Notes: generated from the letters alone by a model not told the origin. Numbered from the stretch's first letter, positions 7,722-15,365 are shown. The stretch: 38,672 bases of DNA from an uncultured Oscillibacter sp. (GCA_951800675.1 CATOKC010000012.1:1-38672); one strand, 5' to 3'. Numbers and translations are program-made.

Positions 7722-8717
7722 GTGGATCTCACCAGTCTGTACTATTTTTCCGAGCTGGCCAAGGATCTGCACATGACCCGCACTGCCAACCGGCTGTTTA
7801 TCTCCCAGCAGACCCTGAGCAACCACATTCAGCGGCTGGAGGACTACTACGGGACAAAGCTGTTCCACCGCAAGCCCGTCCTATCCCTGACCACCGCCGG
7901 GGAGTTTGTGCTGGACTTTGCCGACGTGGTGAATAAGGAGCAGGTGAATCTGAAAGACATCCTGTCTGACATCGCCCGGCAGGAGCGGGGCGTCCTCCGG
8001 TTCGGGGCCAGCGCCCTGCGGCTGAACATGTGTCTGCCCGCGATCCTGCCCAAATTTACGGCCCGCTACCCCAATGTGGAGCTGCACATTACCGACACGG
8101 TCACCGCCCGGCTGGAGCCTCTGGTGCTGGACGGGACGCTGGACTTCGCCGTCACCCTCAACGGGGAGGAGCACCCCAGGCTGGTTACCCACCAGCTGAT
8201 GGACGATCAGGTCTATCTCTGCGTGGCGGAGAGCCTTCTTCAAAGCTGCTACGGCGACGCCGCTCAGGAATTAAAGGAAAAATCAATTGCGGGCGCGGAT
8301 GTGAAAGATTTCTCCAAACTGCCCTTCTGTATTTTCGAGAACCGCATGGGGCGTCAGATCAATCAGTGCTTCGAGGCGGCCAACATCGTCCCACGGGCCT
8401 ATATCACCAGCACCTATACCCAGGTGGGAACCACCGTCTGCTTCCAGCGGCTGGCCGCCTGTTTTATCTCCCAGATGAGTCTGGTCAGCCAGCAGAGAGA
8501 TATCCCGGCTGATGTCAATATTTTCCCCCTGTATTACAAAGGACAGCCCCTGACCCAGAGGCTGTCCCTGATCCGGATGAAGGACCGCTACCTGTCCCAC
8601 TACTCCAAATTCTTTCTGGAGCAGCTGTTTCAATATTTCGACGATGTGGAGCGGGTTCGCATGGAGCGGATAATGTCATGTCGAGTGGAAGAGAAGGCCA
8701 TGAGTTGCAAGGACTGA
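7722..8717 (+). CDS. LysR-family transcriptional regulator
   Basis: 331 residues. The N-terminal ~60 residues are the LysR winged helix-turn-helix (LYYFSELAKDLHMTRTANRL, then FISQQTLSNHIQRLE). Residues about 90-300 match the effector-binding domain, with GVLRFGAS at its first strand. The start is GTG at 7722 with GGAGG 7 bases upstream. It is divergent from the carboxylate operon across a 141-base gap, the classic arrangement for a LysR activator of the adjacent operon, with a pathway carboxylate as likely co-inducer (inference). The C-terminal tail after about residue 300 is hydrophilic and a little longer than usual. Confidence 0.9.
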   Translation: MDLTSLYYFSELAKDLHMTRTANRLFISQQTLSNHIQRLEDYYGTKLFHRKPVLSLTTAGEFVLDFADVVNKEQVNLKDILSDIARQERGVLRFGASALRLNMCLPAILPKFTARYPNVELHITDTVTARLEPLVLDGTLDFAVTLNGEEHPRLVTHQLMDDQVYLCVAESLLQSCYGDAAQELKEKSIAGADVKDFSKLPFCIFENRMGRQINQCFEAANIVPRAYITSTYTQVGTTVCFQRLAACFISQMSLVSQQRDIPADVNIFPLYYKGQPLTQRLSLIRMKDRYLSHYSKFFLEQLFQYFDDVERVRMERIMSCRVEEKAMSCKD

Positions 8718-8732
8718 TACTCGCCTGTCCGA

Positions 8733-8888
8733 TCAAATGCGGAAGCGGCTGATCAGGCTGTTCAGGGTGTGCGCCTGTTGGGACAGCAGCACAGGGTCCT
8801 CCGGGTTCTGGAGCAGCGTCATGCCGGCCAGGGTGATAACAGACAGAGTCAGGGGAAACGGCGGCTCCCGTGGAAAGACAGAGAAATT
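8733..8888 (-). pseudogene. Fragment of an unidentified gene (3' end only)
   Basis: A frame of 51 codons without any start codon runs from an upstream TAA (8891-8889) to TGA (8735-8733). Its C-terminal part reads like real protein (LAGMTLLQNPEDPVLLSQQ, then LNSLISRFRI) and third positions are strongly G/C, as in neighbouring genes. A helical end of this kind would suit a transcriptional regulator or cytoplasmic enzyme, but I cannot name the family. It lies in the gap between the LysR gene and the antiporter and is probably the remnant of a lost gene. Confidence 0.4.
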
Positions 8889-8926
8889 TTACGGTCGCCA
8901 GAACCTGTTTTTATATAAAACTCCTC

Positions 8927-8954
8927 TTGTAAATTGGCTGAAAAGCGTTATGAT
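8927..8954 (+). promoter_or_regulatory. Candidate promoter of the antiporter gene
   Basis: TTGTAA (8927-8932) and TATGAT (8949-8954) are spaced by 16 bases; the -10 matches 5 of 6 positions and the -35 matches 4 of 6. It lies 40 bases upstream of the GTG start at 8995, in locally AT-rich sequence. Confidence 0.45.
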
Positions 8955-8994
8955 AACCGTGTGTTTATTTCGTGTATGCGAGGAGGAACCACAG

Positions 8995-10284
8995 GTGTCT
9001 TATCACTATTTGCTGGATCTGGCTTTGATTTTACTGAGTACCAAACTGTTGGGGATCGCGACAGGAAAATTCCAGATGCCCCGGGTGGTGGGCGCTCTGC
9101 TGGCTGGACTGGTCCTGGGACCTGCGGTGTTGAACGTACTTTCGGAGACCGCGTTTCTCTCTCAGTTAAGCGAACTGGGCGTGATCGTGATTCTTTTCAC
9201 CGCCGGAATGGGTACTGATCTACGGGAACTGCGGGGCGCCGGGAAAGCCGGTTTTCTGGTGGCGCTGTGCGGCGTGATGGTGCCTATGCTGATGGGGGCG
9301 GGCTTTGGCTGGCTGGCGGGAGAGATTGGCTGGCTTCCGGACAATACGCTGCTGGAGAATGTCTTCCTGGGCACCGTACTTACCGCCACTTCGGTAAGCA
9401 TCACGGTAGAAACGCTCAAAGAACTGGGGCACCTGGATACCCACGTTGGCAGCACGATCCTGGCCGCCGCCCTCATTGATGACGTATTGGGGCTGGTAGC
9501 TCTGACAGTGGTGTCCAGCATGGCGGGAGACGGAAGCGGCCTTCTGCTGGTGCTGCTGAAAATCACGCTGTTTTTTGTTTTTGCTGTGGCTGCCGCGTGT
9601 GGAGGCATCTGGCTGTTCCGTCAGATGATCGCGCGCGCTCACCAGAAGAACCTCCGGCGCTACCCGGTCTTCGCCTTTGTGCTCTGTCTGCTGCTGGCCT
9701 ACTGCGCAGAGGAGTTTTTCGGCGTGGCCGATATTATCGGAGCCTTTGCCGCCGGGCTGGTGGTGGCCTGCACTCCCAAGGCCGATTACATCCGCTCAAA
9801 ATTTGAACCTCTGAGCTACCTGCTGCTGACGCCGGTGTTTTTCGCGGGGATCGGCATCAAGGTGGAACTGCCCCGGCTGAATGGAAGCCTGGTCGCGTTC
9901 TCCCTGCTGCTCCTGGCTGTGGCGATCCTGTCCAAAGTGATCGGCTGCGGCCTTGGGGCCAGACTGTGCGGCTTTGACAGGGCGGAGTGCCTCCAGGTGG
10001 GGGCCGGTATGGCCTGCCGCGGCGAGGTGGCCCTGATCGTAGCCAACCGGGGGCTGTCTATGGGGGTGCTCAGTCAGGCCATGATGACCCCTGTCGTCAT
10101 TACCGTGGTGGGCTGTGCGGTGCTGACGCCGGTCCTGCTGAAGCTGTGCTTCAGCGGGCGGGAAAAAGGAGCGGCAGCCAGCGGGACCCTCGCCGATCGC
10201 TACCACAGGGCGGAGCAATTGGAGCTGATGTCTGACGAGATGCTGGGCAAAAAGAACAGCGCTAAAGGTCAAAATGCCAGATGA
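8995..10284 (+). CDS. CPA2-type cation:proton antiporter (Na+/H+ exchanger domain only)
   Basis: 429 residues and about 12 membrane segments. Recognisable Kef/NapA-type blocks are MPRVVGALLAGLVLGPAVL near the N-terminus, FTAGMGTDLRELR (about 75), TATSVSITVETLKELG (about 130-150), AALIDDVLGLVALTVV (with the conserved Asp pair) and FGVADIIGAFAAGLVVA. It should exchange Na+ or K+ for protons across the cytoplasmic membrane. No TrkA-N/RCK domain follows, only a ~45-residue charged tail. The start is GTG at 8995 because AGGAGG (8981-8986) sits 8 bases upstream; the frame is open back to 8737 but that stretch has no site and overlaps a fragment of another gene. Confidence 0.88.
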   Translation: MSYHYLLDLALILLSTKLLGIATGKFQMPRVVGALLAGLVLGPAVLNVLSETAFLSQLSELGVIVILFTAGMGTDLRELRGAGKAGFLVALCGVMVPMLMGAGFGWLAGEIGWLPDNTLLENVFLGTVLTATSVSITVETLKELGHLDTHVGSTILAAALIDDVLGLVALTVVSSMAGDGSGLLLVLLKITLFFVFAVAAACGGIWLFRQMIARAHQKNLRRYPVFAFVLCLLLAYCAEEFFGVADIIGAFAAGLVVACTPKADYIRSKFEPLSYLLLTPVFFAGIGIKVELPRLNGSLVAFSLLLLAVAILSKVIGCGLGARLCGFDRAECLQVGAGMACRGEVALIVANRGLSMGVLSQAMMTPVVITVVGCAVLTPVLLKLCFSGREKGAAASGTLADRYHRAEQLELMSDEMLGKKNSAKGQNAR

Positions 10285-10313
10285 GGTCCGCCCCTCTCTT
10301 CGCGGAATGATTT

Positions 10314-10356
10314 CAGCGCCGGAGGCTTTTGGCCTCCGGCGCTGGATATTTATTTG
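10314..10356 (+). terminator. Hairpin terminator between convergent genes
   Basis: A perfect 13-bp GC-rich stem (10314-10326 with 10332-10344) with a TTTTG loop is followed by GATATTTATTTG. It lies between the antiporter stop (10284) and the receiver gene that ends at 10386 on the other strand, and could serve both. The T-tract is weak. Confidence 0.6.
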
Positions 10357-10385
10357 CCGGGATCGGGGCTGGCTGTTCCACAGAG

Positions 10386-10748
10386 TCAGGACAGCGCTTC
10401 GTCAAACACCCTCAGAAGCTGCTCCTGATGAAACGGCTTATCAATAAACCCCTTGGCCCCGATTGTCCTGGCCCGTTCAAACGTATCGTCATATGCCAGA
10501 GATGAAATCATGACGATCTTTGCGTCAGGATGATTTTTTATAATGACTTCTGCGGCATCCAGTCCGTCCATGCCCTGCATGATAATATCCATCGTTACCA
10601 GATCAGGCTTCACCGCGGCGTACTGCTCAATGGCGTCCTCCCCGCTGCGGCAGTATGCCGAGACCACATAGTCAGTCCCTTTCAGCGTATCCTCCAACTG
10701 GACTCTGACCAGCCGGGAATCGTCCACTACCATAATTCGTTTACTCAT
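10386..10748 (-). CDS. Stand-alone CheY-like receiver protein
   Basis: 120 residues, a single REC domain and nothing else. The acidic pair (VVDDS, D9/D10), phosphoacceptor Asp (VTMDIIMQGMDG, D54), the Ser of MISSLA and the Lys of FIDKPF (K104) are all in place. With no output domain, it should act by protein contact or as a phosphate carrier. It is the last gene of the kinase operon, 18 bases after the CheX-like gene, and has a GGAGGAGG site. The sequence family is that of chemotaxis CheY, but no chemotaxis genes flank it. Confidence 0.9.
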   Translation of the reverse strand: MSKRIMVVDDSRLVRVQLEDTLKGTDYVVSAYCRSGEDAIEQYAAVKPDLVTMDIIMQGMDGLDAAEVIIKNHPDAKIVMISSLAYDDTFERARTIGAKGFIDKPFHQEQLLRVFDEALS

Positions 10749-10766
10749 CTGATATGCCTCCTCCTG

Positions 10767-11255
10767 TCAGGCCTCGTCCGAAGCGGCCCCGTCCCTCTGG
10801 GAACAGGGCACGTGGTGGATCAACTGCGCGCCCTCACTGTGCTCGTCGGAATAGGTAAGGATAAACTGTATCTCCTGCCCCTCCGGCTCATAGCGTCCAC
10901 GGTAAAACGTGGGCTGTCCGAAATGGGCCGGTATCTGAGTCGCCCGATACATTGCCCCCGTCACCTTGCCGCAGAGCACATTGAGATACTCCTTGCTGAA
11001 CTCCTCCACATCCTCCGGCGTCACGGCCTCCTCATGAAAGGAGTTGCGGGCCATCCGGGCCAGCAGGCTCTTGTCGGCGCAGAGGGTAAGGCTGGTGCTG
11101 AACCCTTTATCAAAGGTGATATGGACCGTGCACAGATCCTCCCCCGGCGGCTGGTCACCCTGACGCAGGCGTACACCGGCGGTCTGTTCCGTTACGTCCT
11201 GAAGGGCCTGATCCAGGATTTGTTCAAGGTCCTCCCTGGTCATGGCAGTGTTCAT
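10767..11255 (-). CDS. CheX-like CheY-P phosphatase domain protein
   Basis: 162 residues with the CheC/CheX layout: a beta-rich region with VHITFDKGFSTSLTLCADKS, then the helix EFSKEYLNVLCGKVTGAMYR, which holds the ExxN dephosphorylation motif (E89, N92). In this family that motif inserts into a receiver active site and speeds loss of the phosphoryl group. It lies between two receiver genes, so one or both are likely substrates (inference). The ATG at 11255 has GGAGGAG upstream; an internal Met (MTRED) is less likely. The C-terminal ~20 residues (SQRDGAASDEA) are hydrophilic and low in complexity. Confidence 0.78.
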   Translation of the reverse strand: MNTAMTREDLEQILDQALQDVTEQTAGVRLRQGDQPPGEDLCTVHITFDKGFSTSLTLCADKSLLARMARNSFHEEAVTPEDVEEFSKEYLNVLCGKVTGAMYRATQIPAHFGQPTFYRGRYEPEGQEIQFILTYSDEHSEGAQLIHHVPCSQRDGAASDEA

Positions 11256-11258
11256 AAA

Positions 11259-11690
11259 TCAAGACTCCTCCGCCCGATTCGGCTGTATTCCGCTCTGTCC
11301 GCCGGACCCCAGCGCCCGCTGGATCCGCTCCAACAGATCATCAGGGAAAAAGGGCTTCAGGATATAGTCGCAAATCCCCAGCTTGATGCCCTCCATGACG
11401 GACTTCTTGTCCTCCATGCCAGTGAGCATGATCACAGGGATATCGGCCCGGTCTTCCATATCCCGAATTTCCCGCAGGGTCTCAAAGCCGTCCTTAGGCA
11501 TCATGCGGATGTCCAGCAGGATCAGGTCCGGCTTATTTTTTTCCAGATATCTCAGAGCCCGTGCGCCGGAGTTTACCGTAACTACATCATAATACTCCTC
11601 CAGGGCGTCGGTGATCCTCAACAGGATGATTGCCGCGTCATCTACCGCTAAAATACACTTTTTAGCGGTTTCATTCTCCGGTCTTATCAT
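11259..11690 (-). CDS. Stand-alone response regulator receiver
   Basis: 143 residues, a REC domain with a short hydrophilic tail. It has the acidic pair (AVDDA, D17/D18), phosphoacceptor (LILLDIRMMPKDG, D60), Thr in VIMLTGM (T90) and Lys in ILKPFF (K112). There is no DNA-binding or enzymatic domain. Its start at 11690 lies 20 bases inside the kinase gene, so translation is probably coupled, and it is the best candidate for the kinase's cognate receiver. It is followed 3 bases later by the CheX-like gene. Confidence 0.9.
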   Translation of the reverse strand: MIRPENETAKKCILAVDDAAIILLRITDALEEYYDVVTVNSGARALRYLEKNKPDLILLDIRMMPKDGFETLREIRDMEDRADIPVIMLTGMEDKKSVMEGIKLGICDYILKPFFPDDLLERIQRALGSGGQSGIQPNRAEES

Positions 11691-14538
11691 TTACGCCTTC
11701 CTCCTTTTTAAGTTTGCTCAATAGCTGATTCAGAAGCTCTTCCGCGTTATCATCCTCGTACAGCTTTAGCTGCCCCTGGATCTCTTTGAGACTGTCCGCC
11801 GTGTCCTGGGACAGCTCGTGGCGCAGGATATCCGCTACCATGCCGGCGCACTCCTGCGACCTGAAATCCTCTAATTCCTTCAGGGCCGCCCCCACTTGTT
11901 CCTTCAACTCCGTTATGGACAGGGGGGGAAGTTTCTCCTCCTGGGCGTCATTTTGCCGGTGTTCCTCCAGAAAGAGTCCAATATTCATCAGAAGCGCCTC
12001 ATATGCCTCCATCATTGAGGGGAAGTAATCAGCGATAAACGCCCTCTCCCCTTGGGCGGCGGCGTTCTCCTGGGCACGGGCCATGTCAGAGACCTCCAGC
12101 GCCCCGATGTTGGCCGAGGCGCTCTTGAGGCCGTGCACCTCCACACAATAGCTGGAGATATCCGACTCAGCAAGCTCACGCAAAAGCGCTCCCTTGCGCT
12201 GTCCGTCCTGACAGTAGAGTTCCAGAAGTTCCAAGAATCCAGCTTCGTCGCCGCCACAGTAGCGGGAGGCGGCCTCCATGTCGATCCCCTCAATGTGGAA
12301 GGCGCTCAGGTCCGCAGCCGGCCCGTCGGCCGCCGCCCCTTTTGCCTGCCGACGCTCCTCGGGGACCCAGCGTACCAGCAGCTGGCCCAGCTCCTTCCGG
12401 TCCAGGGGCTTGGCAATAAAATCCTGAAAGCCCCGGTCCAGAAACCGCTCCCTCATACCCTCCATGGCGTTGGCGGTGAGGGCGATGATTGCGGGGGAGG
12501 TTCCGTTTTCGCCGCAGTCCCGGCGGATAATCTCCGCCGCTTCAATGCCGTCCATCATGGGCATCATATGATCCATGAAGATGATATCATACCGGTTGTT
12601 GCGCACCAGCTCGATGGCCTCCGGTCCGCTCTCGGCCTCGGACAGATCGAAGGCGTAGTTCTTTAAAAAGCCTCTGGCCACCTTGCGGTTGATCATGTTG
12701 TCATCTACGATGAGCACCTTCACGTCGGGGGCGGTGAAAGCAGAGACAGCGTCCTGTTCCGCCTGAGGCATCTCGGGCAGCTCCGCGATGGTGCGCCGGT
12801 CCACAATCTTCTGAGGTATGGTGATGGTGAAGGCGGTGCCTTCGCCGTAGACGCTCTCCACGTCAATGGTGCCCCCCATCAGCTCCACCAGGTGCTTGAC
12901 GATGGCCAGCCCCAAACCGGTGCCCTCCACGCTCCGGTTGCGCTTGGAGTCCACCTGGCGGAAATCCTCGAATATTTTGCTCAAGTCCTCTTCCTTAATG
13001 CCGCAGCCGGTGTCCTCTATTCGGAAAGAGAGAATCTCCTCATCCGCGGTTTTGCCGGGCCAGCCCTTGACGAAGGCCCGCACATAGCCCTCCCGAGTAA
13101 ACTTGATGGCGTTGTTGAGGATGTTGATAAGGATCTGCTTGATGCGGCCTTCATCGCCGTTGTAGCGGCAGGGAAGCGTCTCGTCGCACTCATATTTCAT
13201 AATCAGCCCGCGTTTGGAGGCGGCCATGTCCATCATGCCTACCACCTCGTCCACCAGGGTCTTCAGGTGATAGTCAGTATACACCAGCTCCATCTTGCCC
13301 GCCTCCACCTTGGACAGGTCCAGGATGTCGTTGATGATGGCCAGCAGATTTTTGGCCGCGGACTGCACATCTTTGGCGTGGGCGTATACCTGAGGGTCCG
13401 GGCACTCCTCCATGATGATATCATTCAGGCCAATGATGGCGTTCATGGGGGTGCGGATCTCGTGGGACATGTTGGCCAGAAATTCGCTCTTGGCAATATT
13501 TGCCTTCTCTGCCTGCTGCCGTACCCGCTTGATTTCGTTGATGTAGGCCTTGATGTCGGTCATATCTAAGACCAGGATAACGCAGCCCTGCTTTTTACCG
13601 TTTTCATCTGTGATCTGTTTGCTGTGGCATTCGTAGTGCTGGCCGCTGATGGAGAAGCTCCAGGGAACGTGCTCATTGAGCATCTCTTCCCGGAAGTCCT
13701 CCACCACCCGGATATTTTCCCCCAGCTTGTGGGCGGGCAGGCTGGTGAAGATGTGGGCGGCGGCCCGGTTGTAGCTGATCAGCCTGTCGTGATCGTCCAG
13801 GGCGATCACCCCGTCTCCCAGGCTTTCCAACACCTTTTCCGCCGCCAGGTGGCGGAAATCGTAGTTGCGCCGGCTCCACACCACGATCACCACCATAGAC
13901 ATGGCGATCGCCATGGTCACCGGAGTAAGGTCGAACACGGCGGTAAACTTGAACACATAAGCGATGAGCACAAACACAGGCAGGGAGGAGATCCAGAAGA
14001 TGGTCCAGTACTGTCGGTTGATCTCCCGGTCTGAGCGCTGGCGTATCGCCCGCACGAGAGTGACCATGCACAGAAAGTAGGGAATCAGAATGCGGCTCAG
14101 CATAAAAACAACGTACAGCGGGCCGTAAGTAATGCTGATATAATGGAAGCCATCTGGGGCGGTCAGCCATTGGAACTCCCGGTAAAACAGGCCGTTCCAA
14201 TTAAAAAACACCGTAGGCAGGACAAAAAAACTGATGCCGGTCAGGGTCCGCAGGAGGACCTTTGGCGGGGTTGCATAGCAGTAAATATAGATAAACCAGC
14301 AATAGCAAAGCGGAGCAAATGCCGAGCCCACATTTTCCACCGTCACCGCCGTCACGGCAGCCTCCAGCGTGGGGGCGGTCAACTCGAGCAGATAGCCTAT
14401 GTTCTGTACCAGCGAGCCGCACATAATGAAGATCAGCAACTTCTGCTCACGGGCTCCGTCTCCGTTCAGCAGCAGGATCAGGGCTACGAAAGTTAAACAG
14501 ATAGCAAAGCACTCCAGCCCAATAACAAAGTTTGCCAT
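11671..14538 (-). CDS. Hybrid sensor histidine kinase (7TM-PAS-HisKA-HATPase-REC-Hpt)
   Basis: 955 residues. Residues 1-225 are about seven membrane helices of the histidine-kinase N-terminal 7TM type. A PAS domain follows (about 235-330: GDGVIALDDHDRLISYNRAA), then HisKA with H359 (ANMSHEIRTPMNA), HATPase (N box INILNNAIKF, G boxes DTGCGI and GTGLGLAIV), a receiver with D656 (IIFMDHMMPMMDG) and an Hpt domain with H802 (VEVHGLKSASANIG). The phosphate path is therefore H359 to D656 to H802 and then to a separate receiver, most simply the one encoded next. About 90 further residues after Hpt form a charged helical tail without a recognised domain. The signal is unknown; a 7TM sensor suggests a membrane or small-molecule stimulus. 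The start at 14538 has a modest AGGTGA site. Confidence 0.93.
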   Translation of the reverse strand: MANFVIGLECFAICLTFVALILLLNGDGAREQKLLIFIMCGSLVQNIGYLLELTAPTLEAAVTAVTVENVGSAFAPLCYCWFIYIYCYATPPKVLLRTLTGISFFVLPTVFFNWNGLFYREFQWLTAPDGFHYISITYGPLYVVFMLSRILIPYFLCMVTLVRAIRQRSDREINRQYWTIFWISSLPVFVLIAYVFKFTAVFDLTPVTMAIAMSMVVIVVWSRRNYDFRHLAAEKVLESLGDGVIALDDHDRLISYNRAAAHIFTSLPAHKLGENIRVVEDFREEMLNEHVPWSFSISGQHYECHSKQITDENGKKQGCVILVLDMTDIKAYINEIKRVRQQAEKANIAKSEFLANMSHEIRTPMNAIIGLNDIIMEECPDPQVYAHAKDVQSAAKNLLAIINDILDLSKVEAGKMELVYTDYHLKTLVDEVVGMMDMAASKRGLIMKYECDETLPCRYNGDEGRIKQILINILNNAIKFTREGYVRAFVKGWPGKTADEEILSFRIEDTGCGIKEEDLSKIFEDFRQVDSKRNRSVEGTGLGLAIVKHLVELMGGTIDVESVYGEGTAFTITIPQKIVDRRTIAELPEMPQAEQDAVSAFTAPDVKVLIVDDNMINRKVARGFLKNYAFDLSEAESGPEAIELVRNNRYDIIFMDHMMPMMDGIEAAEIIRRDCGENGTSPAIIALTANAMEGMRERFLDRGFQDFIAKPLDRKELGQLLVRWVPEERRQAKGAAADGPAADLSAFHIEGIDMEAASRYCGGDEAGFLELLELYCQDGQRKGALLRELAESDISSYCVEVHGLKSASANIGALEVSDMARAQENAAAQGERAFIADYFPSMMEAYEALLMNIGLFLEEHRQNDAQEEKLPPLSITELKEQVGAALKELEDFRSQECAGMVADILRHELSQDTADSLKEIQGQLKLYEDDNAEELLNQLLSKLKKEEGVNDKTGE

Positions 14539-14617
14539 CTCGGTCGTTCACCTACTTGTATCGTTTTCCGGTCTATTCCATGTCGGGAGCAAAAGAGCAC
14601 TGCAATTTATTAAAATA

Positions 14618-14646
14618 ACAATAGTATATTTTTACCGCAATGTCAA
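14618..14646 (-). promoter_or_regulatory. Candidate promoter of the kinase/CheX operon
   Basis: On the minus strand a perfect TTGACA (14646-14641) is followed after 17 bases by TATTGT (14623-14618; 4 of 6). It is 80 bases upstream of the kinase start and diverges from the feo promoters. Confidence 0.5.
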
Positions 14647-14718
14647 GCTGTTTAAGCGAGGCAGATCCGTCATCCCCGGAGCGGATTCATGAATATTTAC
14701 AAAAAACCTCCTTTCATA

Positions 14719-14747
14719 TTGAGCCTCTGCGCGCAAGTTAGTATAAT
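14719..14747 (+). promoter_or_regulatory. feo promoter P1
   Basis: TTGAGC (14719-14724) and a perfect TATAAT (14742-14747) are separated by 17 bases. The -10 box is exactly the 6-base spacer of operator copy 1, so a bound repressor would block it. Confidence 0.65.
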
Positions 14748-14753
14748 CTAACT
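14736..14753. promoter_or_regulatory. feo operator copy 1
   Basis: AGTTAG-TATAAT-CTAACT is a perfect 6+6 inverted repeat with a 6-base centre. The same pattern occurs three more times before feoA and feoB. It resembles sites of metal-dependent repressors (TTAG/CTAA arms as in DtxR-type boxes) but the spacing differs from the classical DtxR box, so the regulator family is not settled. Confidence 0.7.
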
Positions 14754-14780
14754 AAAAAGAAAAATTTTCTTCAAAGTATC

Positions 14781-14809
14781 TTGACAACGAAAGTTAGTGG
14801 TAGTAAACT
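14781..14809 (+). promoter_or_regulatory. feo promoter P2
   Basis: A perfect TTGACA (14781-14786) is followed after 17 bases by TAAACT (14804-14809; 4 of 6). Operator copy 2 fills the downstream part of the spacer and the -10, again placing the operator over the polymerase site. Confidence 0.5.
14792..14809. promoter_or_regulatory. feo operator copy 2 (imperfect)
   Basis: AGTTAG-TGGTAG-TAAACT has an intact left arm and a right arm with two mismatches to CTAACT; spacing is the same as in copy 1. It lies on promoter P2. Confidence 0.5.
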
Positions 14810-14823
14810 AAAACCGATTTTGG

Positions 14824-14841
14824 AGTTAGAAATCACTAACT
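14824..14841. promoter_or_regulatory. feo operator copy 3
   Basis: AGTTAG-AAATCA-CTAACT is a perfect repeat of the copy 1 arms and spacing, 23 bases before the feoA start and downstream of P2, where binding would act as a roadblock. Confidence 0.7.
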
Positions 14842-14864
14842 ATACTGTAGAGGGAGGCGAGGAA

Positions 14865-15077
14865 ATGATACCGCTGACAATGGCAAAGGCCGGAGAAACT
14901 GTCACGGTCCGAAAAATCTCCGGCAGAGGCGAGGTGCGCCGGCACCTGACAGAGCTGGGCTTTGTGGTGGACAGCGATGTGACAGTGGTCAGTGAGATGG
15001 TCGGGAACCTGATTGTGCAGGTGAAGGACAGCCGCATCGCGCTGGACAAGACGATGGCAAACCGTATCCAGATATAA
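14865..15077 (+). CDS. feoA: FeoA domain protein (first of two)
   Basis: 70 residues, the normal size for the SH3-like FeoA fold. The pattern MAKAGETVTVRKISG, RRHLTELGFVVDSDVTVVSE and VQVKDSRIALD matches FeoA. FeoA is thought to bind the FeoB membrane transporter and modulate Fe2+ uptake. The ATG at 14865 has a GGGAGGCGAGG leader; a longer frame starting at the TTG of promoter P2 runs through operator copies 2 and 3 and is not a gene. The second feoA follows 13 bases later. Confidence 0.93.
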   Translation: MIPLTMAKAGETVTVRKISGRGEVRRHLTELGFVVDSDVTVVSEMVGNLIVQVKDSRIALDKTMANRIQI

Positions 15078-15090
15078 GGGAGGAATTTGT

Positions 15091-15312
15091 GTGAAAACGC
15101 TGAAGGATGTAAAAGTTGGCGAGACCGTCACTGTGGCAAAGCTCCACGGGGAAGGCCCGGTGAAACGCCGGATCATGGACATGGGAATCACCAAAGGCGT
15201 GGAGATTTTCGTCCGCAAGGTGGCCCCCTTGGGCGACCCGATGGAGCTGAATGTCCGGGGCTACGAGCTGTCCGTCCGCAAGGGCGATGCAGGGATGATC
15301 GAGGTAAGTTAA
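15091..15312 (+). CDS. feoA: FeoA domain protein (second of two)
   Basis: 73 residues with the same fold (LKDVKVGETVTVAKLHG, RRIMDMGITKGVEIFVRK, LSVRKGDAGMIEV). It starts with GTG at 15091 behind a GGGAGG site. It differs clearly from the first FeoA copy, so this is an old duplication with possible division of roles, as is common in Clostridia. A further operator-like palindrome lies between it and feoB. Confidence 0.93.
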   Translation: MKTLKDVKVGETVTVAKLHGEGPVKRRIMDMGITKGVEIFVRKVAPLGDPMELNVRGYELSVRKGDAGMIEVS

Positions 15313-15327
15313 ATTTTTTTGGCTATA

Positions 15328-15345
15328 AGTTAGCCATATCTAACA
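15328..15345. promoter_or_regulatory. Operator copy 4, in front of feoB
   Basis: AGTTAG-CCATAT-CTAACA keeps the spacing of the upstream copies with one mismatch in the last arm position. It sits in the 53-base gap between the second feoA and feoB. This suggests internal control of feoB, though no clear internal promoter is visible. Confidence 0.6.
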
Positions 15346-15365
15346 ATCGAGAGGAGAGAATTATA

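Noticed and set aside
14781..14864. N-terminal extension of the first FeoA from a TTG at 14781
   Set aside because: The TTG is the -35 box of promoter P2 and the extension runs through two operator copies; the ATG at 14865 has a proper ribosome site and gives normal length.
14539..14864. Possible riboswitch in the feo leader
   Set aside because: The repeated short palindromes are explained better as protein operators on two promoters; no larger conserved RNA fold is visible.
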